Shown in pieces: positions 25,151 through 38,651 of a stretch of DNA of 64,000 bases. The notes beneath the pieces are model-generated. The model did not search any database and was not told the DNA's origin. It was given only the letters and a program-made list of their open reading frames with translations. Position 1 is the first letter of the stretch. Each line of letters starts with the position of its first letter. A program made the translations under genes and the position numbers. The stretch is from Hippasteria phrygiana. Taxonomy: Eukaryota; Echinodermata; Asteroidea; Valvatida; Goniasteridae. The stretch is from the NCBI GenBank assembly GCA_037893225.1, contig JAZGUH010000276.1, positions 744,001 through 808,000 of the forward strand, in the 5' to 3' direction.

Positions 25151-27931
25151 TTAATGCGTCTTTCAAATTCTCTCTCTCAATTGGAGTAGGATTATAAAAT
25201 GCAAAACATTGCTGGATGTCGTAAACCAAAGGGAAAGGGGGGGGGGGGGGGGGTGAAAGGGGGTGGAAGGGAGGAGGAGGGAGAGCAATGTGCCCTTTCC
25301 AAGCCACAATTTGCTGTAAGTCGGGGATTTTGGTTTTCAATGAAAAAAAAATGTAATAAACAAAAGGGTAAATACAGTGTATAAAAATTAAAGCTTGTCT
25401 AATACCCAAGTAGTAGGCCAATATCTTTTACAGCCTGTTCAACTTTAAAAATAAATTGCAGCATTTTCTATTTTAAAATTTTGTTTAGTGCTTTTAAATG
25501 TTTTTTGTTAGGTGCTACAAGTTTTAATTCTAGCTATAAAGAAAGATTTCTTTTGATCATTTCATGAAATAAATCTTGTTTTGAGATGGGTGAAAATTCT
25601 ATAAACAAAGATCCTTTTGCATAAGATAAAATATAGTTAATTGTTGAATGGAGGAACATGAAGTCTCAGAAGAGCATAAAAATTAGCCAGGCAATGCCAA
25701 ATATGAGCAGCATCTCGGCCAGTCACTCTACATCAAGATCAACATGGGACAAGTCAAAAATATATTATCAGTACCTGCCGCTGCCAGGCAGTGCATGTAT
25801 TGCATCAGCCATAACACCAACAGTACCTACCCACACAAACCCACTGACAGACCTACTTATCCAGAATACACCCTCTCACCCACAGTATATCGGGTGACCT
25901 CCAAATGACCCAACCCTAGCCATGCACTGTGTGTGTGGGTACGGTCCGGGTATGGTAAAAACCCAACCCTAGCTCTCTGTGCATTTATAAGGTAGTCACA
26001 GCTCAATCAATGCTACAAACATGCAGGCGCGCATATGCAGAGAATGCAAGCAGGCACCACCCACAGCTGACCACACACATATTTTCGCCCATACCAGCAT
26101 ATTTATCAACAATTGTATGCATCTTTTGAAGGACAAATTTCAGTACCAACTGTCCAAACCCGGATATACAAATGCAAAAATTTGCTTTACACTTCAAATT
26201 TTTTTCTTGATTTATAGCAAAGAATACTTGTTTTAATTTCCAAAACATCTTTATAAAATACACCCAAACAATTTTTACTCATGGTTTTTAGTTTTTTTTT
26301 TGTTTTTAGGCGTGAAAATTCAATAAAATATTGCTTTGAAAACTGAGCAATGTACAGTACCTGTATGTGATACATGATCGGCTTGTGCCAAGAAATTGAC
26401 GTCAAAATTGACGTAAAATGTACCCTCGCAAAAACAGTTCTCGTAAACAACACATTTTGTGTTCACAAGTGCTGCCAAGAAGAACAATATATTCTAATTA
26501 TTTTCTGGAAAATGAAACTACAATAATTAGTCTTTTGAGAGAAACCCAATGAATTTCGTCGTGATTTTTCATTAAAATTTGGCATCGATGTAAACAGCGG
26601 GTTGGACACGTAGCAAATACGCTGCACCCACACGGATATACCTAGTAGACATCAATTATGCACAAGTGCGTCAGTCAATGATTCCTACGCACGCACGGCT
26701 CATAAATATTCATGCAGTGCACCCCTGATGGAAGAGACAGTCTGTGTAGCAGTACGGTAGTCTGATCTCCACAGACTATAGGTGTAGGAATTGTGGGTCA
26801 GTGCCCAGACCAAGCTCTTCCCACTGTAACTCGGCTATTTTTAGGCGGCTTAGATTAAAAATTAGCTGGCATAGTGGCCACCAATGGTATGGGCTGTGTG
26901 CAATGCTGCTGCGTGTATGCCGTTCAGTACAGCCGAGCATTAATCGCTGTCCTATTTGCTGAGTCTATGGTGTCGGGGGACTATTTATAGAACAAGGCGG
27001 GCTAATAATATCTACTGCGTTGACTGGAGAGGTTGTCAGTTGACACCATTTGGCTTATAAATATATGCATATATACATGCCCCTCAGGATGGAGCAGAGG
27101 TCAACCCGGGGTGGCTTGTACTGCCATATATGGAAACGTTCAGTTCAAAATGTACGACTAGATAATTGTGAATTGAACAAGAATTTTACAGAAATATCCA
27201 GTTTCATTAAGCACACACGTGGTTTTCTGGATACTACGCAGTGAAAAACTTTCAGAATTACTACAACGCAAGATCTCCACAAAGCTACGCTTGTGCCAAA
27301 AATTTACATCATTATCACCGTTTCCATAGCAACCCATTCAAGGCTTTAATGAATCTTTAAGATGAAGGGCTAACTATATGCAGCTATTCTCGGAAGGGCT
27401 TTGGATTGATTCCTTCACACCATTGTTTCATCGTCACGGTAACCCCATGTAAACATAAACAGCAATATTAGGTTGTCGGGGTAACGGTGATACACAAACT
27501 GCAAGAAACAGTGTTGTTAAGGATGCAAACCGCCAGTTCTGCGGAATGCCAGGTACGGGCGCAATAGCCTATTAAATGATCCAGACAGGCAGATCAATCC
27601 AGCATGCTGCACAACAAACCTCCATACTGGTTGCTGAAAATATTTTGTATGTCCGATGGTGCTGAAGACAAGTGAGAGTGGTTTAATAACACTGCAAACA
27701 TTTATCATTATTTTGACAAATTATGTGAATGGTTTCTAACTGCTTCAAAACAGTCCATTTACAAAAAAAAAGAAAAGAGCGTGGTGTATTGTGTGGGAGG
27801 GATACTTTGAATTCCGTGGGATATAACCATTTCATCAACCTTATTGCAGTTTTTGCACCATGCCGGAGGAATTCAGCATTGAGGACAGCTTATCTAAATC
27901 TAGCCATCCTCAATTCATAAACACTTGGGCT
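25151..27931. other. Mostly unique stretch; poly(G) and MEF2-type motifs
   Basis: A G run at 25238-25251 merges into GGAGGAGGGAG. 26640-27100 holds two consensus MEF2 motifs (CTATTTTTAG at 26835, CTATTTATAG at 26981) and AT-rich TATAAATATATGC at 27056. No coding exon recognised. Confidence 0.4.
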
Positions 27932-28197
27932 TTAACCCTAACCTACCTGAATCCATCAAAATCCATACCCCTTGTTTTGGAGGATTTCGGCGGATTCAGG
28001 ATACCTCCATATTGAAAACTGGGGGATTTTGATAGATTGAGGATTGTAAGCCTTGCGGTACTGCAGGATTTTGATAGATTCAGGATACCTCCATATTGAG
28101 CAGTCACCAAAACCAACTTTTTGTGCATGACAAAATAGGTGGATTTTGGCAGATTCAGGATACTTTCTAGTAAAGTTACCCAAGGGGTTAGGGTTAA
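27932..28197. mobile_element. TTAA-ended MITE with TTAACCCTAACC ends
   Basis: 266 bp. Ends are TTAACCCTAACC and GGTTAGGGTTAA. A module with GGATTCAGGATACCTCCATA and GGATTTTGATAGATT occurs two to three times inside, so the interior is itself repetitive. No coding potential. Confidence 0.75.
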
Positions 28198-28334
28198 AAG
28201 AAAATTCCCCTTAAAATTCTGCAGAGAGTTTCACTAACAAATTCAGTAACTGAGTGTGCAAGTCTTTCACTTCATGTCATTCGCTATCACATTTTTTAAT
28301 CTGAATATTCCTAAGCAACAAATTTGAACTGGCT

Positions 28335-28452
28335 ATAGAGTACCGAAGTCTGACGTCAGTTGCCGCGGCAACTGGTTCCAAACACATGCAGTTTAGAATG
28401 AATTCTGGTTCCAAACATTGCATTGATTGACGTCATCACTTCAGTACTCTAT
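28335..28452. mobile_element. MITE with ATAGAGTAC-GAAGTCTGACGTCA ends
   Basis: 118 bp. The left end ATAGAGTACCGAAGTCTGACGTCA pairs with TGACGTCATCACTTCAGTACTCTAT at the right. An inner repeat GGTTCCAAACA occurs twice. The inverted copy at 62470-62577 is about 90% identical. Confidence 0.85.
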
Positions 28453-28578
28453 GCCGACCAGCCACAGATAATAACAACAGCAATGTGCACAATTAATGGA
28501 TTGGAAGTCAAGGTCAAAGTTGAATCTGATTTGAATATTTCCAGTGTGCTGTAAAATGTAATGCATTATTTTCCTTGA

Positions 28579-28729
28579 TTAACCCTCCCTCTCTCGGTGC
28601 CAAAATGGAGCCAACTACCCTACCTATCAAAACCTATCGAGTTTCAGGTTGAAACACACAAGCTGTTGGAGAGGAATTGGGCTTTGGTTTTTTGATAGGT
28701 TATGATAGTTATAACAGTTGGAAGGTTAA
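28579..28729. mobile_element. TTAA-ended MITE, family A
   Basis: 151 bp, TTAACCCTCC...GGAAGGTTAA. It shares the internal CCAAAATGGAGCCAACTACC and TTTTTTGATAGGTTATGATA with 61162-61310. Non-coding. Confidence 0.85.
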
Positions 28730-28834
28730 CAAATAATTAATCGCTTCGTTTTAATTTACTAAATTTACAAAATATTTCTAACAAAATTGAATACCACACC
28801 CACTTCAGTTCCAACAGACCATGTGCTCTTTGTT

Positions 28835-29042
28835 TGTTTACATTCTAAACTGCCCCCATATTCAAATATGACTAGCGGTATGCGCAGGCATCGTGTTTTG
28901 CATAAATTTGGTTAAGGAGTAACATCAAAGGTCACATAATTCAAAGGCGATCTGACCTGTGACGTCACCCCTAAACCAAATTGATGCAAAATGTGATATG
29001 TGCGCATACCCTCGGGTACATTTCAATATAGATGTAAACATG
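28835..29042. mobile_element. Foldback MITE with GGTATGCGCA arms
   Basis: Outer TGTTTACAT / ATGTAAACA. Inner arms GGTATGCGCAGGCATCGTG...TGCATAAATTTGGTT and AACCAAATTGATGCA...TGTGCGCATACC. About 208 bp. Confidence 0.75.
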
Positions 29043-29882
29043 TGATGTCAGAGGGCACATCATCGACTGTGCCATGGATTGCACCTGTACTCTTGCAATT
29101 TTTTTAGATCAACTGGAACACTTGTTTACACTTTCAGTACAACAGCTAAACATCATGCGCACAGATAGCATTGCAATAAGAAAACAAATCGATTGAAATT
29201 ATTTTCAGTTGGCTAATTTTGGATGGTGGTGTATAATAAATGGCAATGAAACGACCTTCAACCTGTCTTGATGTGAGCCAGGCGGTCTGACCGACCAATC
29301 AGCACAACCTTCCTGTCACGTACACATAATTATCCTTGCATGCCTCATTCATAAAAATATTATATAATGTAGTAACTGCGGGTCCTTGGTCAGGCTTAAT
29401 GGTGTGTGGATCCCAGCATGGGAAAACCTTGATATGAGTGGCAGACAAGCAGGGATGGATGGGAGCGAGTGATTGGATGTAGAGTCTGGTCTGGGGACAC
29501 CTGGGGCCTGCTTGAGACTATAATCACTTCAGCCATCAAGCTCTCATATTGTGATCAGACTCGGACCCTGGATGGACTTCAGACCAGTAGCCCTGAGCTG
29601 GCAAGATAAGGACAAAGCATCTGATACTGAAGGACATGCAGAAAAGGGGTGGCGTCCTGGTGGCCCCGCCCTAAAATGGGACCTGAATAATGGGGCATTA
29701 GGTTGCCACGCCCCAGAATCATCTGCAAAAAGTAAGAACCTGTTGGCCCACTCGACTGGCTACATATGTATGTGCCTTTCCACCTGACGCACTCCAATTT
29801 TTAATTTTTTTTTATTTTTACATTTTTGTAATAATTGGGGATTTAAAGAGGAAGTTCATCAGTGGTGAGAGAAGTCAGCATC
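29043..29882. other. Intergenic stretch, nothing recognised
   Basis: Unique sequence; a short open frame at 29551-29787 has no family resemblance. Confidence 0.4.
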
Positions 29883-30279
29883 ATTTTTCATTTTTATGTA
29901 GATTGCGTACTGTAAAATCAAACAGCAAATTATTTCTGCCATTAAATACCAAAAAAGTGACTTTTGAGAGCTATTTTTAACAAGTGCCCTCTAGCCTCCT
30001 GGTGCCATTTGTCTAAAATTCGTCGCTGCGGGCAGCAAACAATTAACGTCATAGGACAAACTCCCCTTTTGTGTCAAGCACTAGGCACCAAAGGGGAGTT
30101 CGTCCTATGACGTCTATTTGTTTGCTGCCCGCAGCGCCGACAAATGGCACCAGGAGACTGTGCTGCGCAAGAGGCGACTTGATAAAAATAGCTCTCAAAA
30201 GTCACTTTTTGGTATTTCATGGCAGAAATAATTTGCTGTTTGATTTTACAATACGCAATCTACATAAAAATAAAAAATT
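29883..30279. mobile_element. Foldback element with ~180-bp arms
   Basis: The left arm has TTTTATGTAGATTGCGTA, GTAAAATCAAACAGCAAATT and AGTGACTTTTGAGAGCTATT; the right arm repeats them inverted up to TACGCAATCTACATAAAA. The loop is only about 20 bp around AGCACTAGGCACC. Both arms include GGCACCAGGAG and GCTGCGGGCAGCAAAC counterparts. Confidence 0.88.
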
Positions 30280-33200
30280 ACGCAGATTTCTCCCAGCAAT
30301 CAACATCTTTAAAAATTCAGGCATTCTTGGAAAATATCCCACAAAAAAATTCCTGAACAATTTTGTATAAGGTGGGTGAAGGAGGCCAGAGTGTAGAACT
30401 TCAAATACCTGGCTAAGTTTCAGGATTTCTTTATTTCTTATAAACTCCAGACAGAGACACCAAACTAAATACCTCCCCCTCAATGTCATGTTTTTCCTAA
30501 AGACCATCCTGATGCTCTTAACAAAAAATCTGTGCGGTAAACCAATGGCACATTATTTGTATCTGAACAAAATTGGGACATCGAGCCCCACGTAAAGTAA
30601 TGCTGCCAAGGCTCAACGGTTCTAAATCCATCCAAATCCCGTCAAACATTGCAATGGATTCAAGTGGATTTGGGAGGGTTAGGGTTAATCCACAGAACAA
30701 ACCCTGTAATGCATGTCACGCTGCAGATCCCAAAAATGGTGCTATATCCTACAACTTGTATTACCCTAACTGCAAGCAGCTTTTCTAATTCCCGCATTTT
30801 CAGGGGCGAGATCTGAGGAAAAATGAGAAATCCACAAAAGATTGAGAGTCATTTTATTTGTTGCTGAAAAATGCACAAGAAAGCTGCAATTTCTACCAAA
30901 AGATACGGTTCAAAATTGCGCAAATGGTCACCAGAATTAAAAGAAGACTGCTTCAGGTTGCAGAGGTCATATTGGAATGATCAAAACAATTTAAGGACCC
31001 AAAAATCTTCAGGAAATCTGGAAGACGTCTCACTAAAAATCCCGAAATCAGGAGAAACCTCACCGCTGATTTTCCATCTGTGTATTAAAACCTTTCTCTT
31101 GAAGGGATGTGTGCCAAATTATGTCGCAGTTCATCGTGCCTGCCTCGACACCACCCCCCCTTCTCCCACCCCAACCATAATCCACTATGTATGATTCATA
31201 TCATGCTGATCATGTAAACAGCATAACAAGTTATTTCCTGCCAAAAAACATAAAAAAATAACAATGCAACCATGACTCGACCATGAAGTTTATCTATGGC
31301 TGGACTCACCCAAACCCCTCCTACTCAACCCACTTATATCCCTTCCTAAGCAAAGAGGCTGGCCTTATGTCTGGACCACAGGACTTGAAGGCTGGGAACG
31401 TGACCAAGTAAATCACCTGGAACTAATTCATTTAATCCAGAGAAGCTGTGCAGTCCAGACCTGGCCGGGTGACCTCAGCAAGTTGCTGGAGTAGAGGACA
31501 TACTACAATCATGCTCAACCACTCAGGGATCCTTGAGAAAAGTACAACTAGAGACAAATTGAAAGTCCTTGCCTCCATCAGAACATACTGTGACCCCTGG
31601 AGGGGGAGCAGGGTGAGTGTAGGTCAGTTGGGTGGGGTGGAGTGGGACTCAAGGTAGTCACTACCATAATGACTGAAAGAATGTCATAAATCTACTAAAT
31701 TTAGGTGAGGTAATGAAGAGGCTGGGTAGAGGAAAAGGAGTCACGGATCCATTTCAAATCAATTGTCATAATGAAATTCTCCTAGTTAATACATCATTAA
31801 TTCTGCACAGAAGAAAAAGACACAGCACACATAGACGACAAGGCTGGGCCTTCAGTTATATAGCTTTTTTACCTAACCTACCCTACCCCCCCCCCCAATC
31901 CCTCCCCCCCCCCCCCCCCCCCCGAAACAAAAGATAGGAAAAAACTAACAAAAAAATTAAAAATCCACCACTTGCACTGAGAAAAATAATACGATTTATT
32001 AATCAATAAAGGGGGAAAAATTAATTCTGAAAAAAAGAAAAACAAAACTAAGTGGAAAAAAGATCTTTATATTAATCACACTTTTTTGAGTCAACTAATT
32101 TCGAGGATTAGAGTACATGAGTTTTGTCTTTCTGCTGAGACAATGACCATCTAGAAAGGTACATGTAGATATGATTAGATGCAAGTTTGAACAGTAAATG
32201 AAACAACTACACTAAATTGTACACTTGGTGCTGTGAACGTTTACCACATCAAACTGAAACCAATATCCATATTACTAACTAGACCGCTGTACAATACAAA
32301 CACCAATACCTACATTGTACAATCCACCAAACTTGGAAAAATAAATTGGGACGTTCAGGGGAAATCCCTAAACTAGTCAAACGGCTTGGAAATGAGAATG
32401 AGTGGTTAATATGGGAGGAATTCAAACACTCAAAAACACTTGTACCATACCTGGAATTAGGACAAACAGTCCATTCTCATTTCTGCCGGTTAGGATTACT
32501 ACACAAATTGGACATTGTGCCATTCACCGAAGGCAGGTGTAAAAGGAATCACTATTTGATTAATGAATATTCATCACACAGCACAGTGATTGGACTTTGA
32601 AATGAATAATGAGGTTTATTGTAAATGACCATACATGGCAGCAAAGTGAGAACTGCAAAGTGAGATCTAGGTATGCAAAGTCAAAACAGGACATTCAATG
32701 GAATTAGACTCTTCATAGTCAGAGCATAATACCCTAAGCAATGCACACAACCAGGAATTAAGGTACAATGCTTCCTGGTGCCTCATAAACAAAGCTAAAA
32801 ACCCAGCCGAGTTGGATTCTAAAAAACAGTCTGCAGAGGGAAATTCTAGACTACAGATAACAATGTGCAGTTGCCAAAGGGAAATACCCAAGTGTGTACA
32901 GCGAGTTTGGAAGTTTCAGTTTGGGAACTATTTTGGGAATAAACAGTCATTCTGCAAAACTACATTATGAAATGTGCGGAGAGTCATACAAAGTTTTTAG
33001 TTTAACTGTGTCAAGTGTAATGTGTACACTTCTGCAGTTTCACTGGCGTTTCATGGGATTTTTCAGTGACGCTACATTCAATGGTGTGGGGTTGTGGAAA
33101 GATTCAATAGGGGGGGGGGGGGGGGGGGGGGGGGTGTGACCATGCACAGTCTCTAATCTGTTGTGATACATCTAAAGTGATACATGCTCTCTTTACACAT

Positions 33201-33380
33201 TTTTTTTGTTTCATCCCGATTTTTAAAAAACTTTATACAAAAATTATTTGCCTTTAAACGAAACACCAAGTGGGAAAATCTGCAAAGGTTTAGTTATTTA
33301 TTATTAATTCCTGTACAAATGTTGAATTGTTTGAGATTTGAGAATAATTGCATTCCCCGGCTATGCCCCCCCCCCCCCCC
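30280..33380. other. Mostly unique stretch with long C and G runs
   Basis: C runs at 31887 and 31903-31923, a G run at 33109-33134 and a C run at 33366-33384. A TTAGGGTTAA-bearing fragment at 30600-30690 resembles one end of the TTAACCCTAACC MITEs. No gene recognised. Confidence 0.4.
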
Positions 33381-33384
33381 CCCC

Positions 33385-34565
33385 AAGGCTCTACCCCTCC
33401 TGGTCATTCCCTCTTTAGATCTACCCCCTCCAAACATTCCCCCTCCCAGGCTCCACCCCTCCTGGTCATTCCCTCTTTAGATCTACCCCCTCCAAACCAT
33501 TCCCCCTCCCAGGCTCCACCCCTCCTGGTCATTCCCTCTTTAGATCTACCCCCTCCAAACCATTCCCTCTCCCAGGCTCCACCCCTCCTGGTCATTCCCT
33601 CTTTAGATCACTCCCTCCAAACCATTCCCCCTCCCAGGCTTCACCCCTCCTGGTCATTCCCTCTTTAGATCACCCCCTCCAAACCATTCCCCTCCCAGGC
33701 TCCACCCCTCCTGGTCATTCCCTCTTTAGATCTACCCCCTCCAAACCATTCCCCCTCCCAGGCTCCACCCCTCCTGGTCATTCCCTCTTTAGATCACCCC
33801 CTCCAAACCATTCCCCCTCCCAGGCTCCACCCCTCCTGGTCATTCCCTCTTTAGATCTACCCCTCCAAACCATTCCCACTCCCAGGCTCCACCCCTCCTG
33901 GTCATTCCCTCTTTAGATCACCCCCTCCAAACCATTCCCCCTCCCAGGCTCCACCCCTCCTGGTCATTCCCTCTTTAGATCCACCCCCTCCAAACCATTC
34001 CCCTCCCAGGCTCCACCCCTCCTGGTTATTCCCTCTTTAGATCTACCCCCTCCAAACCATTCCCCCTCCCAGGCTCCACCCCTCCTGGTCATTCCCTCTT
34101 TAGATCACCCCCTCCAAACCATTCCCCCTCCCAGGCTCCACCCCTCCTGGTCATTCCCTCTTTAGATCTACCCCCTCCAAACCATTCCCCCTCCCAGGCT
34201 CCACCCCTCCTGGGCATTCCCTCTTTAGATCTACCCCCTCCAAACCATTCCCCCTCCCAGGCCCCACCCCTCCTGGTTATTCCCTCTTTAGATCACCCCC
34301 TCCAAACCATTCCCCCTCCCAGGCTCCACTCCTCCTGGTTATTCCCTCTTTAGATCTACCCCCTCCAAACCATTCACCCTTCCAGGCTCCACCCCTCCTG
34401 ATTATTCCCTCCCCAGATCTACCCCCTCTAAACCATTCCCCCTCCCAGGCTCCACCCTCCTGGTTATTCCCTCTTTAGATCTACCCCCTCCAAACCATTC
34501 ACCATTCCAGGCTCCACCCCTCCTGGTTATTCCCTCCCCAGATCTACCCCCTCCAAACCATTTCC
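33385..34565. repeat. 64-bp minisatellite, about 19 copies
   Basis: The unit contains GGCTCCACCCCTCCTGGTCA, TTCCCTCTTTAGATCTACCC and CCTCCAAACCATTCC. Two main forms differ by TAGATCTACCCCC versus TAGATCACCCCC and alternate in part of the array. Each unit has a CCAGG/CCTGG stem around CTCCACCCCT. Proline-rich frames across it are artefacts. Confidence 0.95.
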
Positions 34566-34667
34566 CAAACTTCGCCAAGTTGCAACACTCCCAGCTAAAT
34601 AAGGGGAGTTGTTCCCCACAGACCCAGTACCAGACTGAACCCTGGCACCAATCTAGTACTACACACC

Positions 34668-34884
34668 CATTCCTGCATATGAAGCAGGATATGGGGGAAA
34701 AGAGACCCCCCCCCCCTCTTTTGTGTTGGTCATTGTGTTCCCGGAATCTCAGGAATTCTATTCAGAAATCTAGGGGGATGTGTTAGATAACAATAATCTG
34801 GAGTGTGCTTAGGGTATAGGGATAAAGGGGGGGGGGGGGGGGGTACCCTTTTCCCCCATATCGTGCAGGGTATCCATTCCTGGG
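34668..34884. mobile_element. C-run element with ATATGGGGGAAAAG inverted repeats
   Basis: Ends CATTCCTGCATATG / ATATCGTGCAGGGTATCC and GATATGGGGGAAAAG / CTTTTCCCCCATATC. The core is CATTGTGTTCCCGGAATCTC with GGAATTCTATTCAGAAATCT. A C run lies near the left arm and a G run (about 34828-34843) near the right arm. Starts about 100 bp after the 64-bp minisatellite. Confidence 0.75.
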
Positions 34885-35984
34885 CTCAATAGCAAAGTCC
34901 CTCCCAATTGTTCCCCAGTGGCATGCAGCAAGAAAAAAGACTTCAAGGTCTGTTAATTATTTCACCTCCCTTTTTACCGCAGAATGGCTGACTTCACAGC
35001 AGCTTTGTCATTTGAAGTACAGCATGATTAAGTTTAACACGCAAACAACAACAAATAAAATAGTTTTGTGCAAATTCATTGTTTAGTGGAACTGGTACAG
35101 GAATCAAATTCAACAGTCACAATGCTGTGGGAAAAATAAAAGCAAAGTCATTCCATTAATAGGCATTTCCATTTTGAAAGGATAAGCCCCGTTACAATAT
35201 TGGTTTTTAACAAGCTACTCAACTACAACACTGGCACAAAAGTTTGAAATCAATTATTTTCGGAGAAAAGTAAACAGAACTCGACTGTTATTCATATTAA
35301 ACCACCAACCACAACCATGGACTGCTTTCCATGCACAGGACTGACCACTGATCAGCTGAGGCAAAAATTCAACCACTGCCTAACAGTCAGAGTATTGTGA
35401 TGGTTGTAAACAAGACCAGATCATCACGCAGGCAATGCATGGGTGTTACAACACCAGGAAGCATGTGATCCTGGGCTGGTACAGCTCACAGCCTGTTACA
35501 AGATAAACAGTGGGTGCACAAACTTTTATCAAGGATCACTGTGCCATCTGCACTACCAGCATATGTACATGTGACTGTGTACATGTATATTTATAACAAG
35601 CCTTGAGTAGATGACCCTGGATTTATATATAAGCTGTCTTTAATCTGGTCTGTGCTTTAAATAATATTATGGAGTCAGTTAGATCAGAAGAGGTCTGGAT
35701 GTGCTGGTCATTCACCTGAACAATCTTCTCAGATGAATGTGATCAACATAATGGAGCTGAATTCTTTTCAGAAGCAGTTTTAGGTTCACAGATAGAGTGG
35801 CTTTGATTCAATTGTTCCCTCTCCCCCACCTCCCCCAAGTCCACTGGAAGGTGTTCCAGTTGCCTTTCATCATTAGTTCCCCCCTGTCCATACTTTCAGG
35901 TACTCTACTCACCTGGCTGTCTCATCACATCCTTTCACTGTTTCAAAGATTGTTTCAAAGGCTACTACTTTGAGATACTCTTCA
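34885..35984. other. Unique stretch, nothing recognised
   Basis: Single-copy-looking AT-rich sequence without a convincing exon. Confidence 0.4.
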
Positions 35985-36183
35985 AGTTTTTCCCCTCGTA
36001 CTGCCTCTCTTTGGAACTGCTTAAGGAGTTCCACCTGTTCCCTTCCACCTATAATCTTTCACAATTCAAACGAAATGTGAATAGATACCTTCTATCCCTG
36101 TGATTTCTGTCTTTTCTTGTCTTTTTTAGCCCACACCTTGAGTGGCCTTTTAGCCTTGTGTTGGGCGATACCCATAAAAAAGC
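35985..36183 (+). pseudogene. 3' end of a non-LTR retrotransposon, second copy
   Basis: One frame has TASLWNCL; after a frameshift another reads FKRNVNRYLLSL then TGA at 36101-36103. The tail has CCACACCTTGAGTGGCC and CCTTGTGTTGGGCGATACCC before AAAAAA, matching the tail at about 15405-15470. 5' truncated and frameshifted, so inactive. Confidence 0.6.
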
Positions 36184-38109
36184 AGGTGCATGATTTAGCA
36201 TAACTTGAATATTTATACCTCTAAACCTTTGCTGAGTTGTATGAACCAAAAGTTTTTGGTGGCATTTGTAAGTATCCTCACATCCTCCAAATATTCTTTA
36301 CCCACACCCTACCCCTCCCCCCCCCCCAACAACAACAAAAGGACAACCTTACAAATGTAAGAGACATTTAAATTTTGCCATTTCTGTCATGTGATCAGCC
36401 TTTAGCAAGAAAGATCTTGCCTTCCTAAACCCTAACCTTCCCTAACCTGCCAAAATCAAACACCCCTTTGTGTTGAATTTTGTGTGATTGGGTACTGTAG
36501 ATCCTTGGCACCATCACTTTGCATGGGACTTGATGCCCTGATTTTGTCTAAGTACAAAGAATGTGCCATTGGTTTACTACACAGTGTTGGAGTTTGTGTG
36601 GTTAGGGAAGGATTCTAGTAAAAAGGCTTGGGCTGTTAGGGATTTATTTTAAATGACATTGAAAAAAATGAATAAGTTTTTGACAATCTAAACGTAACGG
36701 ACAAGAAAGACAAAAAGGTGAACTCCGTAACAGTGATGTTTTTGCACAAAACATCAAAATACAACCATCCGACATTTACTGTTTTTCTCCTTCGAGCTAT
36801 TTTTTTGGTAGCAAGCAGTCACGAAGGTACGAACACCTACACAGATCTTAGCAACAAATATCTGGAGGCATGCATCAATCCTCAAGTTATAGTTCAAAGT
36901 CTCCTGGCAGATAGGAAAAACAAAATATCACAAATTGCCTCCAACTATATTAACCCTACTCATTTTGTTCTCGAGGAGGACTGATCAAAAAGAGGGAAAC
37001 CGGTGTTTGTAAACACGCCCACGGGAGCTCAGCAAATAAATATTAACTCCTCTAGTGAGCTCCTGTTTGAGACAGAAGTGCAGCAGTACGCATCGCGTGG
37101 GCAGTGCATATTGATGAATGGATCAGAGACTCAGAGGAGTGTTGATGCTGAACAGACTTGCACAAGGATTTCGCTGGTAGCTCCTGAGCACTGAAGTCGT
37201 ACAATTCAGCTTTCACAAGGATTTCAGTTTCACCATTAACTCTTGGCATAGATATATTGGACTTTTCATATTAAATGATGACCATTAGGACCATTTATAC
37301 CATAGGCATAACTGTGCATGTATATGATGAGCCGATAGACACTTGCAATTGTTTTCACTGGTCATAATTTTAGGAAATTTTGACATGATTACCATTTGGT
37401 ACTGTGACAAGAACAAAGTCAGATATAAATTTTTTTTTATTTTTTTTTATTTCCCTAATACAAAATATGCTACTGGCACATCTAAAAAAAACATTTGGGG
37501 GGGGGGGGGGGGTGGTTGCACTAACTTTTTTGTCCAATTTTCTTTTTCTAATTTTGTTTTCCATCAGACCTGTATTACCAAACTGACCGATGGTTTTGAG
37601 AGTAAGCTTGGGTTCTAGCCCCTGAGGCCCCTCCCCCAGGTCCCCCTACTTTTATGATTTCAGTCTCAAATTCGCTCTCCCCAATCTTCCTAACCTCCTC
37701 AATGTTGTGTGTATAGACAGATTCTTAACTCTACATGATCAAACACATTATGTTGTGAGTAATCAGCAATGTCAAGCTGAGTGTGTTCATCTTGACAATG
37801 TGAAGACTTGTGGAAGTCTAGGTTTAGCCAGGCAAACACGATACATATAGCTGCGGAAGAGCTAGACTTAGCTGGCTTACCATGTTGTTGCAGCGGTTAC
37901 TGACACCCCAACATAATGTCCCATCCCTAAGGATGTGGTTGGAAGATGAGCCAGTGGGTCATCTTTAGGGAGCACACACTTCATGGAACACCCAGCCAAA
38001 TATCAGCGAATCTGGAACAGGGAAAAGATCCGTGGGCATCTTCTCAGAATGTGGGCTGAAAATGTCGGGCTTCATCAATCTCAATACAGGTATAAATGGG
38101 ATCCTGGAA
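36184..38109. other. Intergenic stretch; one unassigned open frame
   Basis: An 88-codon plus-strand frame at 36718-36984 shows no family I recognise and no clear splice sites. A C run lies at about 36318-36327 and a G run at 37498-37511. Confidence 0.35.
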
Positions 38110-38310
38110 TTGTGGGTGTTCACGTGTTGATCAAAATGTCACTATACACTGAAACACCAGGAGACTTTAAAAAGGAAAACAACCTGTTATCAGTTTTTAT
38201 GAACACATTTTCAAAGTGAATTAACAAAGAAAACTGGCATGAGCGGGATTCGAACCTGCGACCTCCGGAACACTGTACCGGCACTCTACCAACTGAGCTA
38301 TCTTGCCCTA
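38110..38310 (-). mobile_element. tRNA-derived SINE
   Basis: The head at 38235-38307 (minus) has box A TAGCTCAGTTGG and box B GGTTCGAATCC, a 6/7 acceptor stem and a T arm. The anticodon stem has a T-T mismatch and a non-T position 33. The body follows with CCAGTTTTCTTTGTTAATTC and ACTTTGAAAATGTGTTC. Decayed relatives are at about 173-245 and 42800-42845. Confidence 0.6.
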
Positions 38311-38651
38311 TGTTGGCGGTCTCCCAAATTGTCAGTTGGCGGTCTCCAAAATCGTCAGTTTTTATGAAAGTTTGTGACAAGAACAGACATTAATTGCATA
38401 CATAAAACAATAAAAATACATCCAGATGGGTGGGTGGGGACATTTTGTTGTTTGAGGGGGTGGAGACAAGGTGTGTGGAAAGTTCTCGCCCCAAATGATT
38501 TGAAATAAAGATTGTTACCTGGTTGACATGTAGTTGAAAAGGAGAATTCTCTGTCTCAAAATGACAACAGAAAGCGACCTGTATGAACAAATGGAACTAT
38601 TTAGACAATTTGTCATTCTAGTGCACATCTCTATAACAAGTACCACATTTT

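Noticed and set aside
33348..33668. Proline-rich repetitive open frame
   Set aside because: Translation of the 64-bp minisatellite; frame is lost at indels between units.
36718..36984. 88-codon open frame as a gene
   Set aside because: No recognised domain, signal or splice context.
38235..38307. tRNA gene (minus)
   Set aside because: Boxes A and B and most stems are present, but the anticodon stem has a mismatch, position 33 is not T, and a SINE body follows. Treated as a SINE head.
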